The notes under the pieces were generated by a model, which had not been told where the DNA came from, did no database searches, and was given only the letters and a program-made list of their open reading frames with translations. From an uncultured Ilumatobacter sp. (GTDB lineage Bacteria > Actinomycetota > Acidimicrobiia > Acidimicrobiales > Ilumatobacteraceae), in contig CALCXK010000069.1 of NCBI GenBank assembly GCA_937905835.1, forward strand, positions 1 through 64,000: 64,000 bases of DNA, given 5' to 3'. This document shows positions 1 to 6,840 of this stretch, piece after piece; the first letter of the stretch is position 1, and every line of letters begins with the position of its first letter. A program made the position numbers and the translations under genes.

Positions 1-72
1 GATGAGCTTTTCGACGAGTCGGACGATGAGCTTTTCGACGAGTCGGACGATGAGCCGTTTGACGAATCCGAC
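1..72. repeat. 24-bp tandem repeat inside the Ruc-like tail
   Basis: Bases 1-24 and 25-48 are identical; 49-72 is a diverged third unit. The period is a multiple of three, so each unit encodes one SSDSSK-type block on the minus strand. The array continues past the window edge, so copy number is unknown. Confidence 0.9.
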
Positions 73-296
73 GACGTGGATCCGGCCGGTGTCGTGGTCG
101 AGGTCGTGCCACGGTTGTCGTTCTTGAAGAAGCCACTGCCCTTGAACGTGACACCTACCGGCTGGAACACCTTCTTGACTGCGAGGGTATCTCCGGAGTC
201 AGGGTGGACGACCTCGGTCAGTGTGTCGTCCTTGAACGACTGCTGGATCTCGATGGTTTCACCGGTTTCGACGAACTTGTACACATAGGTGGGCAT
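1..296 (-). CDS. Ruc/FmdB-family serine-rich protein lacking its cysteines (partial)
   Basis: The reading frame starts with ATG at 296 and runs off the left edge without a stop (98 codons seen). Residues 1-60 follow the FmdB/Ruc N-terminal fold: MPTY.Y at the start, a QSF.DD block near residue 19, then KKVF and GVTFKGSGFFKND at 41-60. Residues 61-98 are a Ser/Thr/Gly tail built from SSDSSK units. Mycobacterial Rv0991c (Ruc), a redox-controlled chaperone, has this same layout and the same neighbour galU, but carries two CxxC pairs that bind zinc. Here no cysteine is present: the first pair is replaced by FVETG (residues 9-13) and the second by a VVHPDSGD segment. The gene is divergent from galU with about 107 bases between them. 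Family assignment is good; loss of the redox switch is inferred from the missing residues. Confidence 0.75.
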   Translation of the reverse strand, partial: MPTYVYKFVETGETIEIQQSFKDDTLTEVVHPDSGDTLAVKKVFQPVGVTFKGSGFFKNDNRGTTSTTTPAGSTSSDSSNGSSSDSSKSSSSDSSKSS

Positions 297-403
297 GGCC
301 CGAATAAAGATACCGGCTGACTGTCATGCCAACACTGCTCGGTGCCTCAGTTCGATGCCGAGGCTCACTCCCTCGCGAATGCCGGGTCGGTATGGTGGCA
401 CCC

Positions 404-1270
404 ATGCAGGTTCGCAACGCGGTGATTCCCGCCGCAGGTCGGGGGACACGTTTTCTCCCGGCGACGAAAGCGGTGCCCAAGGAACTGTTCCCGATCGGCG
501 ATCAGCCAGCCCTACAGATTGTCATCGACGAGGCGCTGGGTGCGGGGATCGATCACATCATCGTGGTGAGCAGCCGGAACAAGCGGGCGATCGAGGCATA
601 TTTCGAACCAAACGATGAACTCATCGGCAAACTTGACGATTCCGGAAAGACCGAACTGGCTGACCGGCTCCGCTCGATCGGACGTGATTGGCGTGCCACG
701 ATCGTCTACCAGGACAACCCAAAGGGTCTCGGCCACGCCGTCGGTTGTGCGCATGAAGCAGTCGGCGACGAACCGTTCGCCGTCATGCTGCCTGACGAAA
801 TCATGGGTTCATCAGCGCTACTCGCCCAGATGAACGGCGTGTGTGTATCGACCGGCGGCAGCGTCGTCGCTGTTGCTGAGGTGCCACGGCACCAGGTCAG
901 CTCGTATGGCGTGATCGATCCATCGGGCGAGTTGTCCGACGAAGGCGTCATCCCGGTGAAGGACCTCGTTGAGAAGCCTCCTGCCGACGAGGCCCCGAGC
1001 AACTACATCATCACCGGCCGGTATGTGCTGACAGCCGACGTGTGGGGTGAGATTGCCGCATTGCGACCTGGCCGTGGCGGCGAACTACAGCTCACCGACG
1101 CGCTCAAGGCGCAGGCCGCACGAGCGCCGTTCCACGCAGTGGTGTCCGACGTGAGCCGGCATGATACGGGTACCCCGCTCGGCTTTCTGACCGCCTCGAT
1201 CGAGCTGGGCTTGGTCAACCCTGAACTGCAGGGAGACCTGCGCAAGTTCCTCGGCAACCTCGAGTACTGA
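404..1270 (+). CDS. galU: UTP--glucose-1-phosphate uridylyltransferase
   Basis: GalU makes UDP-glucose from UTP and glucose-1-phosphate in the cytoplasm, feeding cell-wall and glycan synthesis. The 288-residue protein has the nucleotidyltransferase signature AAGRGTRFLPATKAVPKEL at residues 10-28, a metal-site LPDE near 130, a VEKP sugar-site motif near 189 and YIITGRYVL after it, all in family order; length is normal. The ATG at 404 was chosen over upstream in-frame starts because the conserved N-terminus MQVRNAVIPAAG begins there. It lies between a Ruc-like gene and moeA, the order known from mycobacteria. It is convergent with the next gene, only 6 bases away. Confidence 0.95.
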   Translation: MQVRNAVIPAAGRGTRFLPATKAVPKELFPIGDQPALQIVIDEALGAGIDHIIVVSSRNKRAIEAYFEPNDELIGKLDDSGKTELADRLRSIGRDWRATIVYQDNPKGLGHAVGCAHEAVGDEPFAVMLPDEIMGSSALLAQMNGVCVSTGGSVVAVAEVPRHQVSSYGVIDPSGELSDEGVIPVKDLVEKPPADEAPSNYIITGRYVLTADVWGEIAALRPGRGGELQLTDALKAQAARAPFHAVVSDVSRHDTGTPLGFLTASIELGLVNPELQGDLRKFLGNLEY

Positions 1271-1276
1271 GAACTC

Positions 1277-1843
1277 TTACAGCCGGCGGAACAGGTTGGG
1301 GTAGTCGTTGACCAGGCCGTAAGGGTCGATGTCGAATTCGGTCTCGAATCCTGAGTCGAGGTTGCTATAGGCGAAGCGATTCGTCGCGAGTCGGTGATAT
1401 CGCTGGTGGACCGGAATGATGCCGAGCGTGTCGACATCGACCATTGCGGTCGTGATGTCGGCGACGTCTCCGACGTCGAGTTGCAGCCGACGGATCGGCA
1501 ACGTGTTCGTGAATGGCGTGATCGACAGATCGATGTCGTAGCAGCCGTCGAGGTCGGGCCGGTGGGCGCCGTTCAGTTCGCCCCAGCGGCTGCTGCCGTC
1601 GGTTCCGAGCCACAGATCGGGCTCGTCGAGATCGCGAAATAGCAGAAACTGGCGGATCGACCAGGTAGCAGTCAACCGAAGTACATACGACACGTTCGCC
1701 CCGGCGACTTCGCTGGTGACGGTCCACCCCTCGTTCTCCCAGCGGAGATCGACGGTCTCGTTGCCAGGGCCGTCGAGGTGTGTCCATCGGGCAGTGAAGC
1801 CGTCGGCAGGGAACGCGGTCAACGCAGTCGTCACATCCCCCAC
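1277..1843 (-). CDS. Putative glycolipid-binding family protein
   Basis: A 188-residue cytoplasmic-looking protein with no signal peptide or membrane segment. It matches by eye the putative glycolipid-binding family (PF06475-type): FRDLDEPDLWLGTDG, RWGELNGAHRPDLDGCYD and the SITPFTNTLPIRRL block in the middle are the conserved stretches. The proposed start is GTG at 1843. Its role is not known; family members are often single-copy genes of unknown substrate. It is inserted between galU and moeA, which are adjacent in mycobacteria, so it looks like an insertion into a conserved block. It faces galU tail to tail and is divergent from moeA across a region with a long inverted repeat. Confidence 0.75.
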   Translation of the reverse strand: MGDVTTALTAFPADGFTARWTHLDGPGNETVDLRWENEGWTVTSEVAGANVSYVLRLTATWSIRQFLLFRDLDEPDLWLGTDGSSRWGELNGAHRPDLDGCYDIDLSITPFTNTLPIRRLQLDVGDVADITTAMVDVDTLGIIPVHQRYHRLATNRFAYSNLDSGFETEFDIDPYGLVNDYPNLFRRL

Positions 1844-1852
1844 GATACGAGC

Positions 1853-1908
1853 CGTTCTGTCACACCCTGCTCTCTCTGAAACCGGTCAGACCACGGTGTG
1901 ACAGAACG
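1853..1908. promoter_or_regulatory. 14-bp perfect inverted repeat in divergent intergenic region
   Basis: CGTTCTGTCACACC at 1853-1866 is the exact reverse complement of 1895-1908, with 28 bases between the arms. It lies between the starts of the glycolipid-binding gene (1843) and moeA (1931). It could be a paired operator, or a long-loop hairpin in the moeA leader ending 22 bases before the start codon. The symmetry is seen; the function is not. Confidence 0.6.
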
Positions 1909-1930
1909 CTGCCCCCGTACGATCTGGTTC

Positions 1931-3154
1931 ATGACGCCGTTGGAAGATGCGCAGGCCTTCGTTCTTGAATCGTGTCCGCCGCTGGTGCCGGTGAGACTGG
2001 CTCGCGAAGAGGCTGGCGGGCTCGTGCTTGCCGAGGTCGTCGTGTCAACGGAGGTCGTCCCGCCGTTCGACAACACCGCAGTCGACGGATACGCCGTTCG
2101 CTCCGCAGATGTAGCGATCGTGCCGGTAGAGCTCGACGTCATCTACGAGATTGCAGCCGGTGCAGCGCCGCAGGGCGACCTCGGTCCGGGCCAGGCCGTC
2201 CGCATCATGACGGGCGCGCCGCTGCCTGGAGAGGCCGACGCGGTCGTGATGGTCGAGTATTCCGAACGGCTCGGCGAGATCGAACGCGACGGTGCGATGG
2301 TCGAACGAGTGCGACTCAGCGAGTCCGTTGCTCCCGGTACCGCAATCCGTCGTGCAGGCGACGACGTACTCGTGGGTGAGGAACTGTTCGAACCGGGAAC
2401 GGTCGTCACCCCGGCGATCGAAGGTGTACTCGCCAGCGTCAATGCGCAGCAGGTCGCGGTGTATCGGCGCCTGAAGGTGGCCGTGTTGTCGACCGGCGAC
2501 GAACTGATCACTGACGGCTCACCATTGGCGCCGGGACAGATCCGTGAGAGCAACAAGACGATGCTTGCCGCGATGCTCGCGGAAGCAGGCTGCGATGTCG
2601 TCGACCTCGGTGTCGTCCGCGACGACGAAGCCGAACTCGAGCGTGTCCTGCGCAGCGCAGCCGCCGACTGCGACGCGATCGTGTCGAGCGGTGGCGTGTC
2701 GATGGGCGACTACGACGTGGTGAAAGCAGTACTCGGCCGCATCGCCGACATGACGTGGATGCAGATGGCGATCAAGCCGGCCAAGCCGTTCGCCTTCGGC
2801 AAGCTGGACGGCGTGCCGGTGTTCGGCCTTCCCGGCAACCCGGTCAGCTCGATGGTCAGCTTCGAACTGATGGCGCGGCCGGCACTGCGCCGAATGATGG
2901 GCCACCGGCAATTGGCCCGGCCGAGCATTGTCGCGATCGTCGATCAGGACCTGCGTCGGAACACCGATGGCAAGGTCCACTTTATGCGGGTCAACGGATC
3001 GTTCCGGGAAGATGGCCGCTACCACGTGGTGCCGGTTGGGGCCCAGGGCAGTCATCAGCTCGCGGCCACGGCCAACGCCGACGCCATGGCCGTGGTGCCC
3101 GACGGTGACGGCATCGGTGCCGGTGGTGAAGTCGCTGTGTTGCTGTTGCGCTGA
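1931..3154 (+). CDS. moeA: Molybdopterin molybdotransferase / gephyrin-like protein (MoeA/Glp)
   Basis: MoeA inserts molybdate into adenylylated molybdopterin. The 407-residue protein has the domain order of the family: DNTAVDGYAV at about 47-56, RIMTGAPLPGEADAVV near 91, the MoCF-binding core with LSTGDEL and the loop SSGGVSMGDYD near 251-261, then KPAKPFAFG and GLPGNPVSS, and a C-terminal beta domain. All expected acidic residues of these loops are present, so it may be catalytic. In Corynebacteriales and Streptomyces the copy next to galU and glpR/sepX is the gephyrin-like division protein Glp, which binds FtsZ. The position here (galU upstream, a GlpR-like gene downstream) fits Glp, while moaA and moaC close by fit cofactor synthesis; it may serve both. 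ATG 1931 gives the conserved N-terminus. Confidence 0.92.
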   Translation: MTPLEDAQAFVLESCPPLVPVRLAREEAGGLVLAEVVVSTEVVPPFDNTAVDGYAVRSADVAIVPVELDVIYEIAAGAAPQGDLGPGQAVRIMTGAPLPGEADAVVMVEYSERLGEIERDGAMVERVRLSESVAPGTAIRRAGDDVLVGEELFEPGTVVTPAIEGVLASVNAQQVAVYRRLKVAVLSTGDELITDGSPLAPGQIRESNKTMLAAMLAEAGCDVVDLGVVRDDEAELERVLRSAAADCDAIVSSGGVSMGDYDVVKAVLGRIADMTWMQMAIKPAKPFAFGKLDGVPVFGLPGNPVSSMVSFELMARPALRRMMGHRQLARPSIVAIVDQDLRRNTDGKVHFMRVNGSFREDGRYHVVPVGAQGSHQLAATANADAMAVVPDGDGIGAGGEVAVLLLR

Positions 3155-3227
3155 CCAGTCACTGCTGGAACGCCAAACGGCGAGTCGCTCTGGCCAGCAG
3201 GCGAGCCGTTGGCCGTAGACTCTCTGC

Positions 3228-4262
3228 ATGGCTGGGAACTACGAAAAGTTGATTGATCCGTTCGGTCGTCAGATAGAAGATCTCCGCATCTCGGTGACCG
3301 ACCGCTGCAACTTCCGGTGCACCTACTGCATGCCCGAAGAAGGCATGAAGTGGCTGGACCGTTCAGCGGTCATGTCGTTCGAGGAGATCGAGCAGCTCGC
3401 CCGGATCTTCGTTGAACGCTATGGCGTGAAGGGGATCCGCCTCACGGGTGGTGAACCCACCGTTCGTGCGCACCTCCCTGTCCTTGTTGAGATGCTTTCC
3501 AAGTTGCAGGGCCCGGACGGACCGGTCGATCTGTCGATGACGACCAACGGTGCCACGATGCGTCTCCTCGCTCCGAAGCTGAAGGCTGCTGGGCTCAAGC
3601 GGGTCAACATCAGCCTCGACACGCTCGAACGCGAGAAGTTCTTCCAGATGACGCGTCGTGACGAGCTCGACAATGTGCTCGACGGCATCAAGGCTGCTCA
3701 AGAAGCCGGCTTTGCACCGGTGAAGATCAACGCAGTGATCGAGCGGGGCACCAACGACAACGAGATTGTTGACCTCGCCACTTTCGGTCGCGAGCAGAAC
3801 GTCGAGATGCGCTTCATCGAGTTCATGCCGCTCGAAGCTGATGGTCACTGGATGACTGAAACGGTTGTCGGCCAAGACGAGATCGTCGAGAAGATCAGCG
3901 CGGTCTACCCGATTGAAGTGATGTCAGCGCGTGGTGCGGCTCCTGCTGATCGGTTCCGGTACCTCGATGGCGGCCTCCACGGTGCCGACGGCCCAGGTTC
4001 GAGGATCGGCATCATCCCCACCGTGACGAAGCCATTCTGTGGTGACTGCGACCGTGTGCGGCTCACTGCCGAAGGTGACTTCCGGACCTGTCTGTTCGCC
4101 ACTCAGGAGTTCGGTCTGCTCGAAGCCCTGCGATCCGGCGAATCAGAAGATCAGCTTGCCACCCGGATCGAAGCCGCAGTTGGGACCAAGTGGGCTGGCC
4201 ATCAAATCAACCAGGTCAACTTCACCCGGCCGACCAAGTCGATGTCGCAACTGGGCGGCTGA
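3228..4262 (+). CDS. moaA: GTP 3',8-cyclase MoaA
   Basis: Radical-SAM enzyme for the first step of molybdopterin synthesis, converting GTP to 3',8-cyclo-GTP, which MoaC then turns into cPMP. The 344-residue protein has the SAM-cluster motif CNFRCTYC (Cys27, Cys31, Cys34), the GGEP motif near 75, and the second cluster CX2CX13C at Cys271, Cys274 and Cys288. The chain ends in Gly-Gly, which MoaA needs for activity. It follows moeA with a 73-base gap on the same strand, and moaC lies about 1 kb downstream, so the early pathway is nearly complete here; moaD/moaE and mogA are not in the window. Confidence 0.96.
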   Translation: MAGNYEKLIDPFGRQIEDLRISVTDRCNFRCTYCMPEEGMKWLDRSAVMSFEEIEQLARIFVERYGVKGIRLTGGEPTVRAHLPVLVEMLSKLQGPDGPVDLSMTTNGATMRLLAPKLKAAGLKRVNISLDTLEREKFFQMTRRDELDNVLDGIKAAQEAGFAPVKINAVIERGTNDNEIVDLATFGREQNVEMRFIEFMPLEADGHWMTETVVGQDEIVEKISAVYPIEVMSARGAAPADRFRYLDGGLHGADGPGSRIGIIPTVTKPFCGDCDRVRLTAEGDFRTCLFATQEFGLLEALRSGESEDQLATRIEAAVGTKWAGHQINQVNFTRPTKSMSQLGG

Positions 4263-4271
4263 CGCCGCCCG

Positions 4272-4288
4272 TGCGCCTGCGGCGCACC
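4272..4288 (+). terminator. Hairpin after moaA
   Basis: GTGCGCC and GGCGCAC form a perfect 7-bp stem with a 3-base loop, 10 bases after the moaA stop. No T-run follows, so this would be an I-shaped terminator of the kind proposed in high-GC actinobacteria. The following bases to 4455 hold no gene that I can support. Confidence 0.4.
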
Positions 4289-4455
4289 GCCGACTGCGTC
4301 GTCGGGTTGCGAGTCCTCAGGCTGGCGCCCGAGCTCGCTTTGCTCGGCGGGGCCGCATATATCGAGAGCGTCCACCTTTTGGCGCGGCCACTTGGTCTAC
4401 GCAGACTCTTCTGGCGCCACGGTTGCGCTTTCGTCGAGCTGCGCTTTCTCGCTTC

Positions 4456-5229
4456 TTAGCCGAGTTCGCTGAAGGCTCTGAATCTTCTGGCGACAACCTT
4501 GTCGCCGATCATTTCGAGGCCGTCGTCATCACGGCGCCACAACCACATCAGGATGTCTTGAGCGCGGCCGCGGATTGCGACGTCGCCCTTGCGATGCTCG
4601 CGAGTGAAGGTGGCTGCAGGTTCCTTCATGGCCGCGATGAACCATTCGCCGGCGCCTTCGGGAAGGTCGGCGTCGGTGCAGTGCAGGTGGACGGTGCCGC
4701 CGACTTTCATCTCGCCTTCGCGGCGATCGGATGCAGCAAACCACGTCAGGAACTCGTCGATCCCGTCGGCGCAAATATCAGACGGGAAGTCAATCTCAAG
4801 CCCGAGGGTCATACCGGCGTCCAACAGGTGCATCAGTGTTTCCTGCGCCATTCGGCGGCGCACCCATGCGGTCGATTGGGCAGCACCGGTCCACGTCCAG
4901 ACCTGCTGGTCGAGACCAGCGGCTTGGAGCGTTTCGCACAGGCGGACGTGGGATTCGAACGCGGATGCGACGAGCTCGACGTCGGTCTCGGGCCGCGTCG
5001 GTGCGGCAACGCTGCGGACGTCACTGCGGTCGGTGATCTTCGCGGAGACGATGGAGGCCCAGAAGTCCCAGACTTTCCCGACGTGGTGGACAAGGTCGCC
5101 GAGCCGCCAGTCCGGGCAGCTCGGGACCGACATGGTGAGGTCGGCGCCGCTGACGAGGCGAAGGAACTCGTTGCCGTCGACCCGGATGTGGTCGAGTGCG
5201 TCGTAGAGGAGTGGCGCCGGCTCGGTCAT
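4456..5229 (-). CDS. Maleylpyruvate isomerase-family (DinB-like) protein, mycothiol-dependent type
   Basis: A 257-residue soluble protein of the TIGR03083/MDMPI actinobacterial family. It starts with a helical DinB-like bundle (helix with a metal-site-like His in DLVHHVGKVWDFW near 55-67), has the W.GAAQ.. segment and RRRMAQETLMHLLDA near 145-160 that contributes a second His, and ends with a C-terminal beta domain with ATFTREHRKGDVAIRG and WLWRR. Family members use mycothiol or bind metals; substrates are mostly unknown. The ATG at 5229 begins MTEPAPLLYDAL, the usual start; longer versions would run through moaC on the other strand. It is inserted between moaA and moaC and divergent from moaC. 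Confidence 0.75.
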   Translation of the reverse strand: MTEPAPLLYDALDHIRVDGNEFLRLVSGADLTMSVPSCPDWRLGDLVHHVGKVWDFWASIVSAKITDRSDVRSVAAPTRPETDVELVASAFESHVRLCETLQAAGLDQQVWTWTGAAQSTAWVRRRMAQETLMHLLDAGMTLGLEIDFPSDICADGIDEFLTWFAASDRREGEMKVGGTVHLHCTDADLPEGAGEWFIAAMKEPAATFTREHRKGDVAIRGRAQDILMWLWRRDDDGLEMIGDKVVARRFRAFSELG

Positions 5230-5322
5230 GACGCGAACCGTATCAATCCGATGTTGACGCCACGCTGAGTTCGATCGCGTCAGTGAGATGACTGGCGCCT
5301 CGACGGGTACCGTCTTGGCTGC

Positions 5323-5835
5323 ATGAGCGATCCACAGTTCACACACCTCGACTCCGCAGGCCACGCCCGAATGGTTGATGTCTCCCCGAAAGAACCGTCG
5401 CACCGTCGCGCCGTTGCTCGATGCGACGTGCAGATGCAGCCAGAGACCATCGCTGCGATCGTCAACCGCGAGGTGAAGAAGGGCGACGTTCTCTCTGTTG
5501 CCCGCATCGCTGGTATCCAGGCGGCGAAGCGGACCTCCGACATGATTCCGCTCTGTCATCCACTGATGATCTCCAGCGTCTCGGTGAACTTCGAGGTCGG
5601 CGACGACCGCATCACCATTGAGGCGCACGTCGACTGCATCGAGCGGACCGGCGTTGAGATGGAGGCGCTTCACGCCTGCAGCGTTGCGGCGCTCACCATC
5701 TACGACATGTGCAAGTCAGCCGATCGCGCCATGACGATCACGGACTTGGCGTTGTGGGAAAAGACTGGTGGACGATCGGGCACCTACCGCCGCGCGAGCG
5801 AGGTTGCAGAGTCAATAGAAGCCGATCAGGCCTGA
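5323..5835 (+). CDS. moaC: Cyclic pyranopterin monophosphate synthase MoaC
   Basis: MoaC converts 3',8-cyclo-GTP from MoaA to cyclic pyranopterin monophosphate. The 170-residue protein has the family blocks in order: MVDVSPKEPSHRRAVA near 17, MIPLCHPLMISSV near 75, the TGVEMEALHACSVAALT catalytic block near 109 and the KTGGRSGTYRR segment near the end, so the product should be active. The start MSDPQFTHLDSAGHARMVDV is typical. It is transcribed with glpR downstream but separated by 169 bases that hold a probable promoter. Confidence 0.96.
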   Translation: MSDPQFTHLDSAGHARMVDVSPKEPSHRRAVARCDVQMQPETIAAIVNREVKKGDVLSVARIAGIQAAKRTSDMIPLCHPLMISSVSVNFEVGDDRITIEAHVDCIERTGVEMEALHACSVAALTIYDMCKSADRAMTITDLALWEKTGGRSGTYRRASEVAESIEADQA

Positions 5836-5906
5836 CTTTTGCCGCTCGATCCAACCGTCGGGTTGGTCGACCTGTATCAGTCGTGTGACAGCCAGCATGC
5901 CGGTTG

Positions 5907-5936
5907 TTGCGCGAACCGTTACAAATGTCCTAGAAT
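5907..5936 (+). promoter_or_regulatory. Candidate sigma-A-type promoter for the GlpR-like gene
   Basis: TTGCGC at 5907-5912 and TAGAAT at 5931-5936 are separated by 18 bases, upstream of the start at 6005. This would give a leader of about 60 bases. Confidence 0.5.
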
Positions 5937-6004
5937 CGTCATATTAGCCAGCGAGCAGCAGAACCGATCTGTTGCGAGCGAACTGCAGTTTTACACTTTC
6001 ACTT

Positions 6005-6619
6005 ATGGCCAAACTCGTCCTCTTCGTCGTCGCAGCAGCCTGGGCTGCTGTCCTCATCCCCCCGATGCTGCGATCCCGCATCGACAACCGACCGAATTCG
6101 TCGGTCATCGACTTCCGTCAGCAGCTCAACAAGCTGCAAAGCAACTCGATGGTGGGCCGCGGGCCGGTCAGGTCCATGGGCCGCCCACTCGCACAGTCGT
6201 CTTCGCCACTGCAACGTCAAGCCGCAGGGGGCCGCCCCGGCGGCGGGTCGATGCGTCAGGCATCGGCGCGCAGCGGTGATACGGCAACTCGCCAGCGTCC
6301 GGTACAGCGCCCCGACCAACCCAGCGAAGTAAGTCGATATCGCTCTCATGGCGACCTCACCCGGAGTCAGCGCCGGCCAGATACGGAACCCATCAACGGG
6401 CGGTCTTCCAAGCTGAAACGACGCCGGATGAACGTTCTGTTCGTGCTCCTTGTCACCGCTGCCTGCACGATGTTCCTCGCTGCGACCACGCATTCGACCG
6501 CGATGCTCTGGGCGTTCGGCCTGTCGTTCCTCGGCCTCTGTGGCTACGTCTATGTGCTTGCACAGTTGCGTGAGCGCGAGAGTGCCGATTGGAACAACGG
6601 CTGGCTTGAACAGCGCTGA
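6005..6619 (+). CDS. GlpR/SepX-like divisome membrane protein
   Basis: A 204-residue protein with one N-terminal membrane segment (residues 3-20, LVLFVVAAAWAAVLIPPML), a basic, low-complexity cytoplasmic region rich in Arg, Gln, Ser and Pro (about 25-140), and a pair of C-terminal membrane segments (about 143-160 and 167-187) followed by a charged tail. This is the layout of actinobacterial SepX/GlpR, the membrane receptor that in Corynebacterium binds the gephyrin-like protein Glp and links it to FtsZ and Wag31. Those genes also lie downstream of galU and moeA(glp) and just before a tRNA gene, as here. Identity is inferred from architecture, the AWAAVLIPP-type first helix and synteny, not from a search. 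ATG 6005 gives the membrane helix at the very N-terminus. Confidence 0.7.
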   Translation: MAKLVLFVVAAAWAAVLIPPMLRSRIDNRPNSSVIDFRQQLNKLQSNSMVGRGPVRSMGRPLAQSSSPLQRQAAGGRPGGGSMRQASARSGDTATRQRPVQRPDQPSEVSRYRSHGDLTRSQRRPDTEPINGRSSKLKRRRMNVLFVLLVTAACTMFLAATTHSTAMLWAFGLSFLGLCGYVYVLAQLRERESADWNNGWLEQR

Positions 6620-6659
6620 CGCTCCACCGAATCGAGCGCTACACTGCGGTTCGTAATTT

Positions 6660-6735
6660 GGGGCTATAGCTCAGTTGGTAGAGCGCTTCGTTCGCAATGA
6701 AGAGGTCAGGGGTTCGATTCCCCTTAGCTCCACCA
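6660..6735 (+). tRNA. tRNA-Ala (anticodon CGC)
   Basis: The full cloverleaf can be drawn: a 7-bp acceptor stem with one G-U pair, D arm GCTC/GAGC, anticodon stem CTTCG/TGAAG with loop TTCGCAA (anticodon CGC, reading GCG), T arm AGGGG/CCCCT with loop TTCGATT, discriminator A at 6732 and encoded CCA at 6733-6735. It directly follows the GlpR-like gene. Confidence 0.95.
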
Positions 6736-6820
6736 CCCTGAATTGAACCGCTGGGTTCGATTGTCCTGAGCTCCACCACCCTGAATTGAACCGCTGGGTT
6801 CGATTGTCCTGAGCCCCACC
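6726..6820 (+). repeat. 43-bp tandem repeat that copies the tRNA-Ala 3' end
   Basis: The last ten bases of the tRNA (AGCTCCACCA, 6726-6735) begin a 43-bp unit that recurs at 6769 and partly at 6812. Within each unit GGGTTCGATT near 6753 and 6796 also resembles the tRNA T arm, so each copy looks like a decayed tRNA 3' half. There are about 2.2 copies. This looks like slippage or repeated insertion at the tRNA end; no integrase is nearby. Confidence 0.85.
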
Positions 6821-6840
6821 CGGTTGAAATCTCGATTGTT

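Noticed and set aside
4039..5268. A long plus-strand frame crossing the moaA end and the MDMPI gene
   Set aside because: It overlaps two conserved genes and has no family features.
5848..5868. Hairpin after moaC as terminator
   Set aside because: Only six base pairs with no T-run, and transcription may go on to the GlpR-like gene.
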